From Spodoptera frugiperda (Eukaryota > Arthropoda > Insecta > Lepidoptera > Noctuidae): a stretch of DNA of 64,000 nucleotides. The notes beneath the pieces were generated by a model, which saw nothing but the letters and a program-made list of their open reading frames with translations, was not told the origin of the DNA and did not search any database. Location: positions 2,480,001-2,544,000 of the forward strand of contig NC_064231.1 of NCBI RefSeq assembly GCF_023101765.2, given 5' to 3'. Numbering within the stretch: the first letter of the stretch is position 1; every line of letters begins with the position of its first letter. The position numbers were made by a program, and so were the translations under genes. Of the stretch, positions 1-11,900 are shown in pieces.

Positions 1-2735
1 TTGTTTCTCTCGGAGACCCAGATCAGATGTCCGTCGGACGTATCATACCTGAACTACCCAGGCTTTTCCCTGGAGCACAATTTCGTTCCCCGTGCAGGCG
101 TATGCCTATACGTCCAAGACGGCGTCTGTTACCGGCGTCTCCGAAACTTTGAGGACCCCAGTTTTTCAACCTTGTGGATACTGGTGGACACAGGCATAGA
201 GAAAATCCTCTATGCCTGTGTCTACCGGTCGCACAGCGGAGATTTGGAGACGACCAGATTAGCGCAGCACCTTGTGGAGACGGCGGATGCGGCTCGGCAG
301 AGGTACCCTTCGGCCCAGTTGGTGTTACTGGGGGACTTTAACGCCCATCACCAGGAGTGGCTGTTCCCATACCAGTGCACTGACCATGCTGGGAGGGAAA
401 TGCGTAAGCTTGCGCTAACGCTTGGCCTGACCCAGCTGGTCCAGGAGGCCACAAGGGTGCCCGATGTCGACTCGCACACTGCCAACTGCCTAGACCTTCT
501 GCTGACAACTGATCCAGACAGCTACTCGGTGTCAGTATCTTCACCCTTGGGTAGCTCTGACCACTGTCTGGTGAAATCCGTATCCACGTACTCCCCACCG
601 GATCCTTGTCCCAGAGGATCTCGGCGGATGTGGCGGTACAAGTCAGCAGATTGGGATGGGATGCGATCCTTTTTTGCATCCTATCCTTGGCGGCCTGTCT
701 GCTTCTCTACTGAAGACCCGTCAGCTTGTGCGGATGCCATAACAGGGGTGTTGCGTCAGGGCATGGAATACTACATTCCATTCTCGGACGCGACATCTTT
801 CGGTGGGACTCGTCCATGGTTCGATGCCGACTGCAGACGTGCTGAAGCGCGAAAGCATGCGGCATACTTGGCATGGGCGGATGCCAGGCGTCGTAGGGCT
901 GACGACACTCTTCAGAGGAAGAGAGCCTATAACCGGGCTGCCAAGTCATGCAAAAAGGCATTACGGATGGCCCGGTTCAACCACATTGGCCGAATAGGGA
1001 ACAAACTGGCTTCTTACCCAGCGGGTAGTAAAGCATTCTGGTCCCTGGCCAAGGCGGTTGAATCGAACTTCTGCCGTCCTTCACTCCCACCTCTCCTGGG
1101 GCCTAACGGGACGCTGGCACACACCGCGGTAGAGAAGGCAAACCTGTTTGCTTCTCTATTTGCGGAATCTTCACGTCTTGATACTGGTGGCGCTATACCT
1201 CCTTCTCTAAATAACGTATGCGAGACGAAAATGTCGAAAATTCGCATCCGACAGAAGGAGGTGTATAAGACGTTGCGTAATCTCGACGTGAACAAGGCCA
1301 GTGGCCCCGACGGAATCCCGGCCGTGGTTTTAAAAACCTGTGCGCCTGAGTTGTCTCCAATCCTGACACGCCTGTTTCGACTTTCCTTGGAGACTGGTCA
1401 AGTGCCGGTTGCATGGAAGCTGGCCAACGTGCAGCCTGTGCCCAAAAAGGTAGTCGTGCCGACCCTAACAATTACCGACCAATCTCAGTCACGTCCATAC
1501 TCTGTAAGAGTATGGAACGTGTACTTAACAACAGGCTCCTGGCATACCTTGAAGGTAACGACCTCCTCAGCGATCAGCAGTATGGGTTTCGCCACAACCG
1601 ATCCACTGGGGACCTTCTTGCGTATGCCACCCACATTTGGAGCGAGGCCATAGAGAAGCACGGGGAGGCAATAGCGGTCTCACTCGATATATCGAAGGCC
1701 TTTGACAGGGTTTGGCACGACAGCCTTATCGGCAAGCTTCCTGCATATGGACTTCCCGCTGATCTGTGCAGATGGATTGCAGACTTCCTGAGGGATCGGT
1801 CAATTCGAGTAGTCATCGATGGCTGCTCGTCTGACCAATTTGGTATCAACGCCGGAGTCCCTCAGGGGTCAGTACTTTCAGCAACGCTCTTTTTGCTGCA
1901 CATCAACGACCTGCTTAAGCCCGGTATCTTTGGGTATGCAGATGACAGCACAGTTGTTGAAAGGTATGTGTCCGATGCGCGGACTAGCGGAACACAGATC
2001 CAGTCTCTAAGAGAATCCATGGTCGAACGGTTGAACTCGTCCTTGAAGGCGGTCTCCGATTGGGGTGACGCCAACTTGGTCAAGTTCAACGCTACCAAAA
2101 CCCAGGCGTGTCTATTCTCTGCCAAACGGAGTCAATTTCCGCTGGCTCCTACTTTCCGAAATGTATCCGTTCCAATATCGGATCATCTAGAGCTTCTGGG
2201 CGTAACTCTATCGCCAACGCTAAACTTCGGCTCTTATATAGAGTCGAAGGCGCATCTGGCTGGTAGGAAGTTGGGTATCCTCTCGAAGGTGAGACGGTAC
2301 TTCACACCGAAACAACTGCTGAGCCTGTACCAAGCGCAGGTTCGGTCATGTATGGAGTACTGTTCTCACCTTTGGGACGGCTCGGCTAAATGCCAGCTAG
2401 ATGCGCTCGAACACATTGAAAGGCGTGCCAAGAAGCTCATCAACGATGATGCGCTTGTGGAGGCCCGGCTTCAAAGCCTTGAACACAGGCGCAAGGTCGC
2501 AAGCCTTTCCGTTTTTTACCGGATACATTTCGGAGAGTGTGCGGGGGAATTGCACAACTTGATTCCCCCTAGTCCTTTTCATCATCGAACCACAAGACAA
2601 TCGGCGAGGCGTCACCGCTTCATGGTAGATATCCCACCCACTCGCACGAAGCGTTTCGCTTCAAGCTTCCTTGTGCGAACTGCTAGGGAGTGGAACTCCT
2701 TGCCGGAGTCTGTGTTCCCTGATGGGTATAACCTG
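1..2735 (+). pseudogene. LINE (Jockey/CR1-like) ORF2: AP endonuclease plus reverse transcriptase, frameshifted
   Basis: Non-LTR retrotransposon ORF2 that enters from outside the window. The endonuclease part shows the SET glutamate near codon 5, GDFNAHH at codons 111-117 and SDH at about codon 186. The reverse transcriptase part shows YRPISVTS, FRHNRST, LDISKAFDRVWH, GVPQGS (about 1854-1871) and the catalytic YADD (about 1934-1945). The frame changes near 1449, in the run after the PVPKK codons, so the copy is dead as it stands. The coding match stops at about 2735, in FPDGYNL; a related fragment at 34 kb continues with a different tail, so this copy appears 3'-truncated. It lies antisense to gene A, with its end about 100 bp beyond the exon 3 donor. 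LINE identity is secure; the exact clade is uncertain. Confidence 0.9.
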
Positions 2736-2836
2736 ACCGCAGGTAGAATAAGGGTAGTGATTTAGTAAATTGAACTATCATACTCTTCCATCTTGCAGAG
2801 TATAATAATTGCTATTTAAAGAGATGTTATATATAC
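2736..2836. other. Junction between LINE and gene A exon 3
   Basis: About 100 bp between the last recognisable LINE codon and the exon 3 donor of gene A. It is AT-rich. I cannot place the exact LINE end or see a target duplication because the 5' end of the LINE is outside the window. Confidence 0.5.
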
Positions 2837-2976
2837 CTGTATAGTTATACCGATGGAAATGGCCAATGTAGAGAAGCACCCAATAACTCCACGCATATTG
2901 GGTAAAGATATCTCAGAGGCAAATATTCTCGGCGGTGTCATAGCCATGCCGCTTCCAATTCCTATTATTGCCCTTC
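2837..2976 (-). CDS. Gene A exon 3, last exon in window
   Basis: 140 nt, acceptor attatag, donor gtatat, phase 1 in and 0 out. It codes a TM4-like helix, then ASEISLPNMRG, the E...RG signature of the family. Confidence 0.82.
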
Positions 2977-4030
2977 CTATAATTTTAAAATATTTGGTTA
3001 TCAATCTTCTCAATTAGAAGCCCTTGGAGGAGGCTTTTGCCGATTGGCAAACAGGTGTAGTCAAGGTTACGAATCAACAGATATTAGGCTAATAGTAGTT
3101 TAAGAATTCAATGTTACACTCAAGGGATCTGAATAAAAAAAGGCTTATTATTATTGTTATTGGAAACCTGACTTAAATTTATGAAATTACTTTCTGAAAC
3201 GAATAAATGACTATACACTCACCAATAATAACTTGTTTGGGACTATTAGCAAAGCCAGTGCACAACCAGCCCACGCATATAGGAGCTTGGCAGACGATGA
3301 TCATAAATCGGCGACCGAGCCAGTCGGTCACATAGCCGCTGATCAAACAGCCAATAGGGGAGAATAGAGTGAACACACTGGCTGAAACATGTTATAGCAA
3401 GTACATACAGGGACTGGGACTAATTAAAACATTAATATGAAAGGAGGATTTGAAACCTGGTAAGGGCCAATATGATCATTTGAAATAATGGAGTTTTAAA
3501 GTTATTTAACTTGCAGTTATACGGTAACAATTAGCTAGAAATAAATACAGCGAGTCTGTCAGTCATGAGAAAGGTAACATACAGCTAACATTTTGTTTAT
3601 TAACTTATTTTGCTACAAAATCAACATGGCTTACTGTGTAAGTGTGGTTTTTTGAGGATGTATAATTTGTATATTGAAAAGTCTGGTTCTCGTACAAGTG
3701 CTTATTTATAATTCACCAAGAAAATGCACCAAAAGTTGAAGAAACTAAATAAGTACTAACGCGAAGTTTAATGTTGACAATACCTAATGTAACGTACGTA
3801 ATAAAAAAGCTGGAGTATATCTCACCTATCCAAGAAGCCTCATTTCTCGTGACTTTTATGAAGGAGTCTCCTGCCGACAGCTGTGGCACCTGAACGGACG
3901 GTAAGCCAAACGCCAGACCAACACCCAGGTGGCACAAATTCACCCAAAGTCCATAGAACAATTGGATTTGTGACGTCTTCGTCCAAAATCCAGGATCCAA
4001 TTTAATCTCTTTCTCTAAAACTGTCTTCAT
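2837..4030 (-). CDS. Gene A: Tret1-like sugar transporter (SLC2/MFS), 5' part
   Basis: The first three exons (4030-3826, 3381-3223, 2976-2837) of a plasma-membrane sugar transporter of the SLC2 family, 168 aa visible. Introns are GT-AG with phases 1, 1 and 0, matching gene B exactly. The start at 4030 gives MKTVLEKEIK; an ATG at 4043 is out of frame. Exon 1 carries the cytoplasmic N-terminus and TM1, exon 2 the family GRR loop motif after TM2, exon 3 the E...RG motif. Exons for the remaining helices are not in the window: the next downstream DNA is the LINE at 1-2735, so they lie further left or are lost. The paralogue gene B shares long stretches, for example DPGFWTKTSQIQLFYG. Substrate is not determinable; trehalose or glucose is family inference. 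Confidence 0.83.
3223..3381 (-). CDS. Gene A exon 2
   Basis: 159 nt, acceptor tttcag, donor gtgag, phase 1 on both sides. It codes TM2 and the DWLGRR loop motif typical of SLC2 transporters. Confidence 0.83.
3826..4030 (-). CDS. Gene A exon 1
   Basis: Codes residues 1-68 plus the first base of codon 69. It ends in a gtgag donor. It contains the conserved FWTKTSQIQ segment before TM1 and the SWI residues before the split codon. Confidence 0.82.
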
Positions 4031-4400
4031 TTTCTTCAAGCATTTATTTTAAATTGTTCATTGTTATTGTAATTTAAATAATGATCATATCGGGACTTTT
4101 AAATATAATTTTTATCGCACAATACAACACACAACTCTCAGAAAAAAAATTAACCGACTTTTAGTTTGGCTTTTTAGTTTAACTTTCATTAAGCAAACAA
4201 TTTCTTTAATTTGTAAAAATGTCAAAATGTCAAACCTTTCTGACATTTTTCTTTATAGCATAGATCAAACAGTAATAAGTATAGGAGAAGCATAGATATA
4301 ACCAAGAAGGTCGTTTAAAAAAGGTGCAACGTCAAAATTGTCTATTAAACCGGTGACATTTATATAATAATCCATTACATAAAAAATATGGTAAGGTTTA
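4031..4400. other. Upstream region of gene A, no gene seen
   Basis: AT-rich DNA directly 5' of gene A, expected to hold its 5' UTR and promoter. I see no convincing TATA/initiator pair. It ends in the TTA that is duplicated around the Harbinger element. Confidence 0.4.
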
Positions 4401-5227
4401 TGCCCGGTTTACATTATTCCAGTCCAGCGATCCAGTCCAGTACTGGTTTGCTTACTGGAAAAATGTAAACCGGCACTGGAATGAACTGAATCAGCGTCTA
4501 CTTTTCGGTCCAGTGCGATCAATCCAGTGCAACTGGAATAATGTAGACGGCCAATCCAGTGCCATTCCAGTGCTGACGAAGTACACACGTGTTGGTTGTT
4601 TTTGCGGACTTTTTTTGCGAAGAAAAAGGATTTAACAATGGTGAATAAGTTATCTGAAGACGAAACTATAAAGTTTGTCTCTATATACAGAGATAATTTT
4701 TGAAATAGTTGGTTTTGGCAATCGAAACATACGACTGAGGCTTCTGTAACTATCTCCAGTAGTTAAAAAAGAAAGAGTGACTTCTAATTTTATTTTTGCG
4801 GGTATAGCATCTCTGAACAACGTATTCTTACGCTGGATATTAATAGAAACTAATGATAACAGTTCTTCAAAGTTTTCTGCTGTCATTCTCAGTGCCAGTC
4901 TATATTCATTGGGATTTTCTACCTTCAGTTGTTGCAAAAGCATTACTGACCCTCCTTTTTTATCTCTTTCGCTGATCCAATTTCTCACCCAAATCCGTTC
5001 CTTTTTTTAGTTCCTTATCAACCTCATTAATAACTTCTTGTAGCAAGAGTGATTGAGCACGTTTAAAACATTTTCGAAACTGATCTCTTCTTGAAATCAT
5101 TGTCACTGTAGTGTTCACACTTCAACGGCTTCTAAATAACTGGAATAATGTAGACGTAACAGATCCAGTCCAGTAAGCAATCCAGTACTGGACTGGATCG
5201 CTGGACTGGAATAATGTAAACCGGGCA
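4401..5227 (-). mobile_element. PIF/Harbinger DNA transposon, internally deleted, TTA target duplication
   Basis: An 827-bp element flanked by TTA at 4398-4400 and 5228-5230, the target duplication typical of PIF/Harbinger. Terminal inverted repeats begin tgcccggtttacattatt and agree for 46 bp without mismatch, then on to about 58 bp with one difference. Subterminal copies of ccagtgc and ctggaataatgtagac lie inside both ends. The body holds only the N-terminal part of a transposase, so the copy is non-autonomous. It sits about 370 bp upstream of the gene A start codon. Confidence 0.93.
4650..5100 (-). pseudogene. Truncated Harbinger transposase
   Basis: The minus-strand reading starts at ATG 5100 (MISRRDQFRKCFKRAQ) and shifts frame at a run of seven A/T near 5002-5008. 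It then continues through NEYRLALRMTAENF, AIPAKIKLEVTLSF and GDSYRSLSRMFR, the conserved N-terminal region of PIF/Harbinger transposases. It stops at about 4650 before any DDE catalytic residues. The frameshift and the loss of the catalytic half make it inactive. Confidence 0.88.
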
Positions 5228-5230
5228 TTA

Positions 5231-5813
5231 GTCTGTACTGGGTTATCCCGAAAGCGATAAACCTCACCTATCACTTATTAATAACTTACGATGGAAATAA
5301 ATGAAAAATAAACAATGTCTAATACAAATCTCATGATGTTATTTCTTGTGACAGAACTAACAAGAAAGAATATCTTAAAATAGCATATTGTATTCATCCT
5401 GTTGGAAGGCACTACAGCGAAAGCAATTCCATACAATTCTTAGGCTGCTTTTCCACCAGAGAGAGAGCACCCTAAGTTTTAGTAACTTCAGTAATGTTGT
5501 CTTCTATTGTGATTTTTGTATTTACATGGTTTGCCTTACCGAGATTACTTAATACTTTTATTTTATTAATTATTCGCGCTATTTGTTTGCTTATTGGCTC
5601 TTTATAGTTGAACTTTTCTACTACTCCTTTTAACTGCTTTTGGGTAATTTTTCACTTTTCAGACCAGAATTTGCGCTTGTTTTTGTAATCTGTTGGAAGG
5701 TCTATCATCATCTTCACTATCAGAATCAAGCTTAAGTTCAGTAATACACTTTGTATCTCTTTAGGTTTTAATCTAGTCTTCATTAGGACTTCCTATTTAT
5801 CTTGTTTGTACGT
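5231..5813 (-). other. 3' UTR and downstream region of gene B
   Basis: Contains the expected 3' UTR of gene B. About 5440-5475 holds a short piece resembling the terminus of the MITE at 42032-42340. No further coding signal. Confidence 0.45.
5557..5567 (-). terminator. Candidate polyadenylation signal of gene B
   Basis: Two overlapping AATAAA hexamers on the minus strand, about 250 nt after the stop codon at 5814-5816. Distance and strand fit a 3' end, but in AT-rich DNA this is only a candidate. Confidence 0.4.
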
Positions 5814-5992
5814 TTAAGTTGATTTTCTTTCAACTAATTTTATATTTGTTTTGCTTTGAGCTTCAAGGTCCGCTATGGTTTCCAATCTTCTCTGAGAAGT
5901 CAATGTCGGACGGCGTTTGTTATAATATTCCTCAATTTCTTGTAACGTTAAATTTTTTGTTTCTGGCAAAACTAAATATATGTAGATGACAC
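5814..5992 (-). CDS. Gene B exon 9 with stop codon
   Basis: 179 nt, residues 445-503 and TAA. It codes the end of TM12, LPETKNLTLQEIEEYY and a polar cytoplasmic tail ending KST. Confidence 0.9.
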
Positions 5993-8900
5993 CTGTAAGT
6001 AAACAGTGGATGTTGAATTTGTATACCAATTCACTGTGCATAGACAAAAATAAAAATGTATCTTATCATCATCAGCTCGCTAACCGTATTTTAATACTAT
6101 ATCCTTTTTATATGTATAAGGTTTGAACTAAAAATTATAGTACTTTATATTTTACCATATATGCACGTACACTTTTTATAAACTCTCACGCAAATAAAAT
6201 TATAGGAACTAGAACTAATGACAATGTACTGCTTACCGATCAAGGAACAGATCCCAAAGATCACCATCGTATAGCTGAGGCCGATACTATCCAACAAGGT
6301 GGGGGTGAGTTTGATGCTGCCAGATATCAAGAGACCGGCAACAAATACTGTTAAACCAGCGAGTATTCCACGAACCTGTATTATTTAAACAAATTATTAA
6401 CCCAAGAACTATCAAACATTTTAGATAATAACAGTGTAGATGATTAATTTTAATTAATGTCCGCCTTGTAGATTATTTCAAAACATTAGACACGTACCTA
6501 AATATTTCATTTTTTTACGGAAACAAATACTTTCGAAGATATGTCGATTTGAAATATCGCGTGACGTCACTTCTCGGTGCATTTTACTTATACCCTATGC
6601 GCTCTAACAAGGTGCGGCTGACAGATTCAGTAACGTTTCGTATCACTCTTGAAAGTTGCTGCGATTTAAAAATTATGCCTTAGTATTTTAACTGTATCAC
6701 ATTCGTATTATGTTAAATAATTCGGAAGTGTAGTTAATTAAATTAAATCCAACCGGAATGTTCTAGTCTTTAAATAAAATCTAATGAAATGAAAAATAAA
6801 GTAAAATGTTATGCGTATAACGTAAAGCCATAGTCGTGTTTAGTGATGGGATGTACTGCTACGATGGATAGGTAGTCGATGTTTTTTTAGAATAAAAAAC
6901 GAAAATCGTGCGTCGTTCAATTATCACTCTTAAAAAACCTTTAATTATGTGGGTAAATCTACTGTAGACGCGGCTCTCTCTGCCCGAACCACAGTGACTT
7001 TATCTGAGCACAAATATGTAGTAGACATTTCCGGCGCCTTTATTAATGCGTGGTGGTACTTAATCTGAAAGATCGTGGTTGCTTTAGTAACATATACAAA
7101 CTAATATACACTTATATTCTTCACGGTTCTGATAAATAAATGATAAATGATATTTATTTCTGTAAATAGGTCATAAAATAACACTTTTACACGTCAATAT
7201 TTCAAATAGCTAGATGAGGCCGGCATTTCCTATCTGACTACTCTGAGAAGAAATGCCGAAACAAACTCAGAGGTCATAGTCTCTTTTAAAGTCCAGACAA
7301 TGAAATAGAGGATAATGTGAGAGAACCGTGCAAGTTGGTTCTGTAGTGGTCTTTAGAGGAAAGAACCACAACAGTATGAGCGGACCTGTTCAGAAGGCCG
7401 TACGCATGTGTCAGTTTACAATCAGCTCAGCTAACGGCTGTTGCTGAATGATCCGACGAACATTACCAACCAAAAGAACATTTGGGTAGGTCTCGTAAAT
7501 GCTCACACTGTCAGAATATAATTAACTAAAAGTGAAATAACTAAGCAAACTCTCACACGGTCCTCAGACAACCAATTTTAAAAATAATATGTTAAAAATA
7601 AAAATAAAAAATATCGAATGATATTAATGTATATCATGTCAAATTGTATAAAAATGTAACTTGTGTTACAAACATGTCAACATGACCTGTGTGGACATTA
7701 TAACGGCTCACTCCCAAGCCTGACTATCATCTAAGTAGTCTTTAATTTTATAAAAAGCTTTACTATACAGTTTTTCTTTAATAACATTTTTAAATTTATT
7801 CAGGCTCAAACTTTGAATATCGCTGGGAATTTTATTGTAAAAGCGTATACATTGACATCTGAACGAACCACTTATTTTCTTAAGTCTAGTAGTGGGAACT
7901 ATATATTTGTTTTTACTTCTAGTGTTTATATTATGTATATCACAATACTTTTTGAATAAATTAATGTTTTTGTGAGCATACACTACATTTTCATAAATGT
8001 ATTGAGAGGGAACAGTCAATATATTAATTTCTTTAAAAAATTCCCTAAGAGAGTGCCTCGGACTAAGATTATAAATTGATCGAATGGCTCTTTTCTGCAG
8101 CACAAAGACAGACTGAATGTCAGCAGCATTTCCCCACAGGAGAATACCATATGACATGATACTATGAAAATAACTAAAGTATACTAATCGCGCTGTATTT
8201 ACATCGGTCAAATTTCTAATTTTTTTAACGGCATATGCTGCAGAGCTGAGCCTTTTCGATAACTTATCTACGTGTGGAGCCCACTGTAGCTTAGCGTCCA
8301 GGGTTATACCTAAAAAGACAGTTGAATCTACAGGGTCCAACTCCTCGCCCTTGATTAGCACGCTGGTTTTCACATGTCTAACATTTGGTGTTGTGAATCT
8401 AATGCATTTAGTTTTTGATTCATTAAGTAACAAATTATTGGCACCAAACCAGCGTACTATTTTTGAGAGAGCACTATTTACATGATCACTGACTAATTGT
8501 CCACGTTTGAGTTTAAACAATAAAGATGTATCATCAGCAAACAGTACTATCCCATGGTTATCCTTCACAAGGTAAGGTAAATCATTAATATAGATAAGAA
8601 AGAGAAACGGGCCGAGAATTGACCCCTGCGGAACACCCATCCTAACAATAAATAAATCCTAAAAATCTGTAAAACTGAAACTCTGAAACACCTCAGGGCT
8701 CGGTCATAAAATATTTATTTTGACAAGTATATGTTACAGTCAGAGTGATTAAATAGCAATTATTCATAATGACTGGTCATTATTAATAATTGTATATAAT
8801 TACCAAATTCACTAGACAATGTAATAAATTAATCACTTTATCTGGACATTATTCATAATAGGAAGTCCAAGTTAGTCAAAGTAATAATACATGTGTAACT

Positions 8901-11900
8901 CAAAATGTCACAAGACTCTTACTAGTAAGAATAACTTGTAAGGATAAAAATTAGTCTTTAAGATCAAAGACTAATTTGTTTTGGCATAAATAGAGTCGCA
9001 TAACGTTAGTAGGCCTAATGACTTATGTAGGAAATGGTGGTAGTGAACTTGTAGTGCCCTATACATAATTTCGATCAAACTAATTTGCTATAAGTTCCTG
9101 TAACAATTAAATAATAATGTCGGTTAAAAATTTAATATGCTGTGCAACAAAAGTTAGTGACAGAACCGAATTGCTACAAAACCGACTCCACGTAGTCTTG
9201 TTTGTCCTACCCCTAGAGTGTAATTTAAAATCGCGTAGGCGCGTAGGACCGAGGCGGCCCGCGGGCTGAGGAGCAGGAGGCTGCTAGCGAGCCACCGTGG
9301 CTGAGGCTGGCCGGCGAAGCCGGCCAACAAGCCGAAGCTGCGGTGGTGAGCGAAAGCCGTCTGCGACGATTAGCACGCGTGGGGCCGCCGGAGGCCCGCA
9401 GCGCCGGAGCCATGACAGAAACCCTGCCTGATACATGCTGCATGTTTGCTCGCATGCTGCATGTTTGCTTGCATGCTGCTCGTTTTATTACATTATCCAA
9501 GTCTACGAAGATAGTATATAAAATTGCTAGTTAATGTGATTAATTTTGTGTCATTTATCACTTTATCTAAATTGAGTAGTCGTTATATATAATTGCTAGA
9601 CAGTATATATAATATCAAGATTTATTACTTTGGCTGTAACATATATACACGTAGTTACACTGCACGACTAAATAACACACATATTTAATAAAAAAAATGA
9701 AAGAGAATTAAATGTATGCTGCGAGTATCGATAGCGATAAAAAAAGATTTTTCTAATGTCCATCCCTAAAGAGAGACGTCAACGTCATACAGGCATCTGT
9801 CAGCCGCACCTTGTTACAGCGCATAGGGTATAGTAGAAACTTATAACAACATTATACTTACGTAGAAATGACGTATTTGCCCCTACTTCTAAACTTTGAT
9901 TCATTTTATCTAAGTATTGCTATATTACATGACAAAATAAAAATAAAATAAGTGTCTAATATTTGTTCATTACCCAACTGACGGACTAAATACATTTCTA
10001 ATTTTTAAACCGTCATCATCCCTATGTAGAAACAAACTCACCTGTAAAGGGTATATTTCAGAAGCCATGAGAAACGGTAACATGTAGTATCCGACGCTAG
10101 CAAAAGCCATGTAACTCATGAATAATATTTGGGGAGGCATGCTTGGCTCAGTATGAGTAGATGTATAAATTGCTATAACCAAACTGGTCACTGCAACGCC
10201 CACTGCTGGAAGTTCATAAAATTGCAAGTTAAACCTTAAAATAACCGGAGCTTAGCGGGTAATCGGGGCTCCGGGTCGAAAAGCAGGAGTAGGAACGGGG
10301 TGGTTTTAGTCAGTAAATGGCTGACAATCTCGCTTCGCCCAAGGTTGGAGAAGTCATTGATCATTTTCCCCCTTAATACATTAGACGACAACGTTGTACG
10401 GCACTAGTGGAGGAATAAGCCTTTAACAGTTTTTTTGTTGGCAGTGAAAAGCGTAAAAAACATTAAAATAAATCTTGCATTTTTTTTATGGAATAGGTGG
10501 TAAAGGAGCTGTCGTGTCACCTGATGGTAAGCAATTAGGGTCACCCATGGACACCCGCAACACCAGAGGAGAGCTGCTTTTTAACAATTTGGTTTACCAA
10601 GTTATTTGGTTTCCTACTAAACGATAAAAGAATAAAAAAATACCTGATGTCTGCGCCAGGGGCTTTCTCCCGACTTTGAAAAGGAGAATCGAAGTGAGAA
10701 TGTTTACAAACAATCTGGTGAGGGTCATTAGAAAATTACCAGTATTCACATCGATTGAGGACTTCGCCACCTAAAACCAAAATTTTATTATAACTAAACT
10801 TTACAATAGTGTTGACCATATATTGTTCAATAATAGGTGTGTTTATTTTGTAACCTATGTTCTCCACCCCCGACCCGGTGCTGCGGACTCCGGCTCGAAA
10901 AGCTGGAGTAGGATGGGGTCGTTTTTAGACAGTAAGAGTCTGACACTTCCTCTCGCCTCGGCCAAGGAGGAGGATTTTGGCCACTCAAAAAAAAAAATTT
11001 TTTTCACCGACTGCGTCTTCAGCTTGCTAATGTGCTGAGCTATGCCAAGAGTTTGCACGTAGGAAGTCGCTAAATGTAGATTGATTACTACCGGCCGATC
11101 TGAAAGTTACTGAAGGGAACTATATTCAGCAATGGTCGTTTTCTGGATGATATAACTAATGTTAACCTACCAATCAACCGCTGAATCGTCAAATTTCAAT
11201 ACCTTTGGTTTGGTAACCTTACCGTTAACATTTCCACAGCCCATATCATGACTCCAGATGTGCCAGTAATCTGGGAGATGAAGATATACGTCACAATCAC
11301 ACTGAAGGGCTTGTATGCCGATTGTGTGAACAACATTGCTAGACGCTCACGACCACTTATTCTGAAAAATGTATAACAAGAGAGTATAGTAGTAGTAGTA
11401 GATGTATACTAAAGTGTCGACAAGACCTTGAATCGGGAAGAGTGATAGAAGGTGTGAAAGACAGATTATTGAAGACTCCAATGATTCAGTGGTCATAGTG
11501 GCTAGATTATTGAAAATCAATCAATGGTCCTTTCGATTTATTTATTTTAATTTTAATTCAATAATGAATTCACAGACCACCCTAGGATTTTTTTCAGTAT
11601 TGTGTTGACAAACACTGTATTTCACATACGCACTACATCTAGAACGAAGTAATATTTAAGATCCACATAATGTAATAAAAATAAGCAAAAAGAACTTACA
11701 ACCTACTTACGAATGTCGTTACCCTCCTTAAATTTTCTTAATTGATCCATTTCTTTATCAAAATCATAGTCCCGTGCCCTGAAGTGTGCGAGTGTGGCTC
11801 GAGCGTCAGCCAAAGTTTTAGTTTTCAGCACAAAATACGGTGTCTCAGGTAGAAATAAGAATAACACGAATACTATCACTGTGTATACAGAGCAAATGTA

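Larger units (their letters stand above)
6589..9832. mobile_element. 3.2-kb DNA element with 38-bp inverted ends, family not identified
   Basis: Ends 6589-6626 and 9795-9832 are inverted copies beginning tataccctatgcgct and differing at one base. The flanks are the two halves of a repeat seen whole at 36880-37105, so this is an insertion. It contains a LINE fragment (7585-8640), a GC-rich island (9232-9420) and degenerate AT-rich inverted repeats near 8727-8870 and 9520-9655. I find no transposase. The target duplication is not resolved, so the superfamily is open. It lies in intron 7 of gene B. Confidence 0.65.

Noticed and set aside
11707..11711. Donor gtaagt after 11711 in gene B exon 4
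   Set aside because: It has the better consensus, but puts a stop codon directly into exon 5; the gtaggt donor 4 nt further restores the phase seen in gene C.
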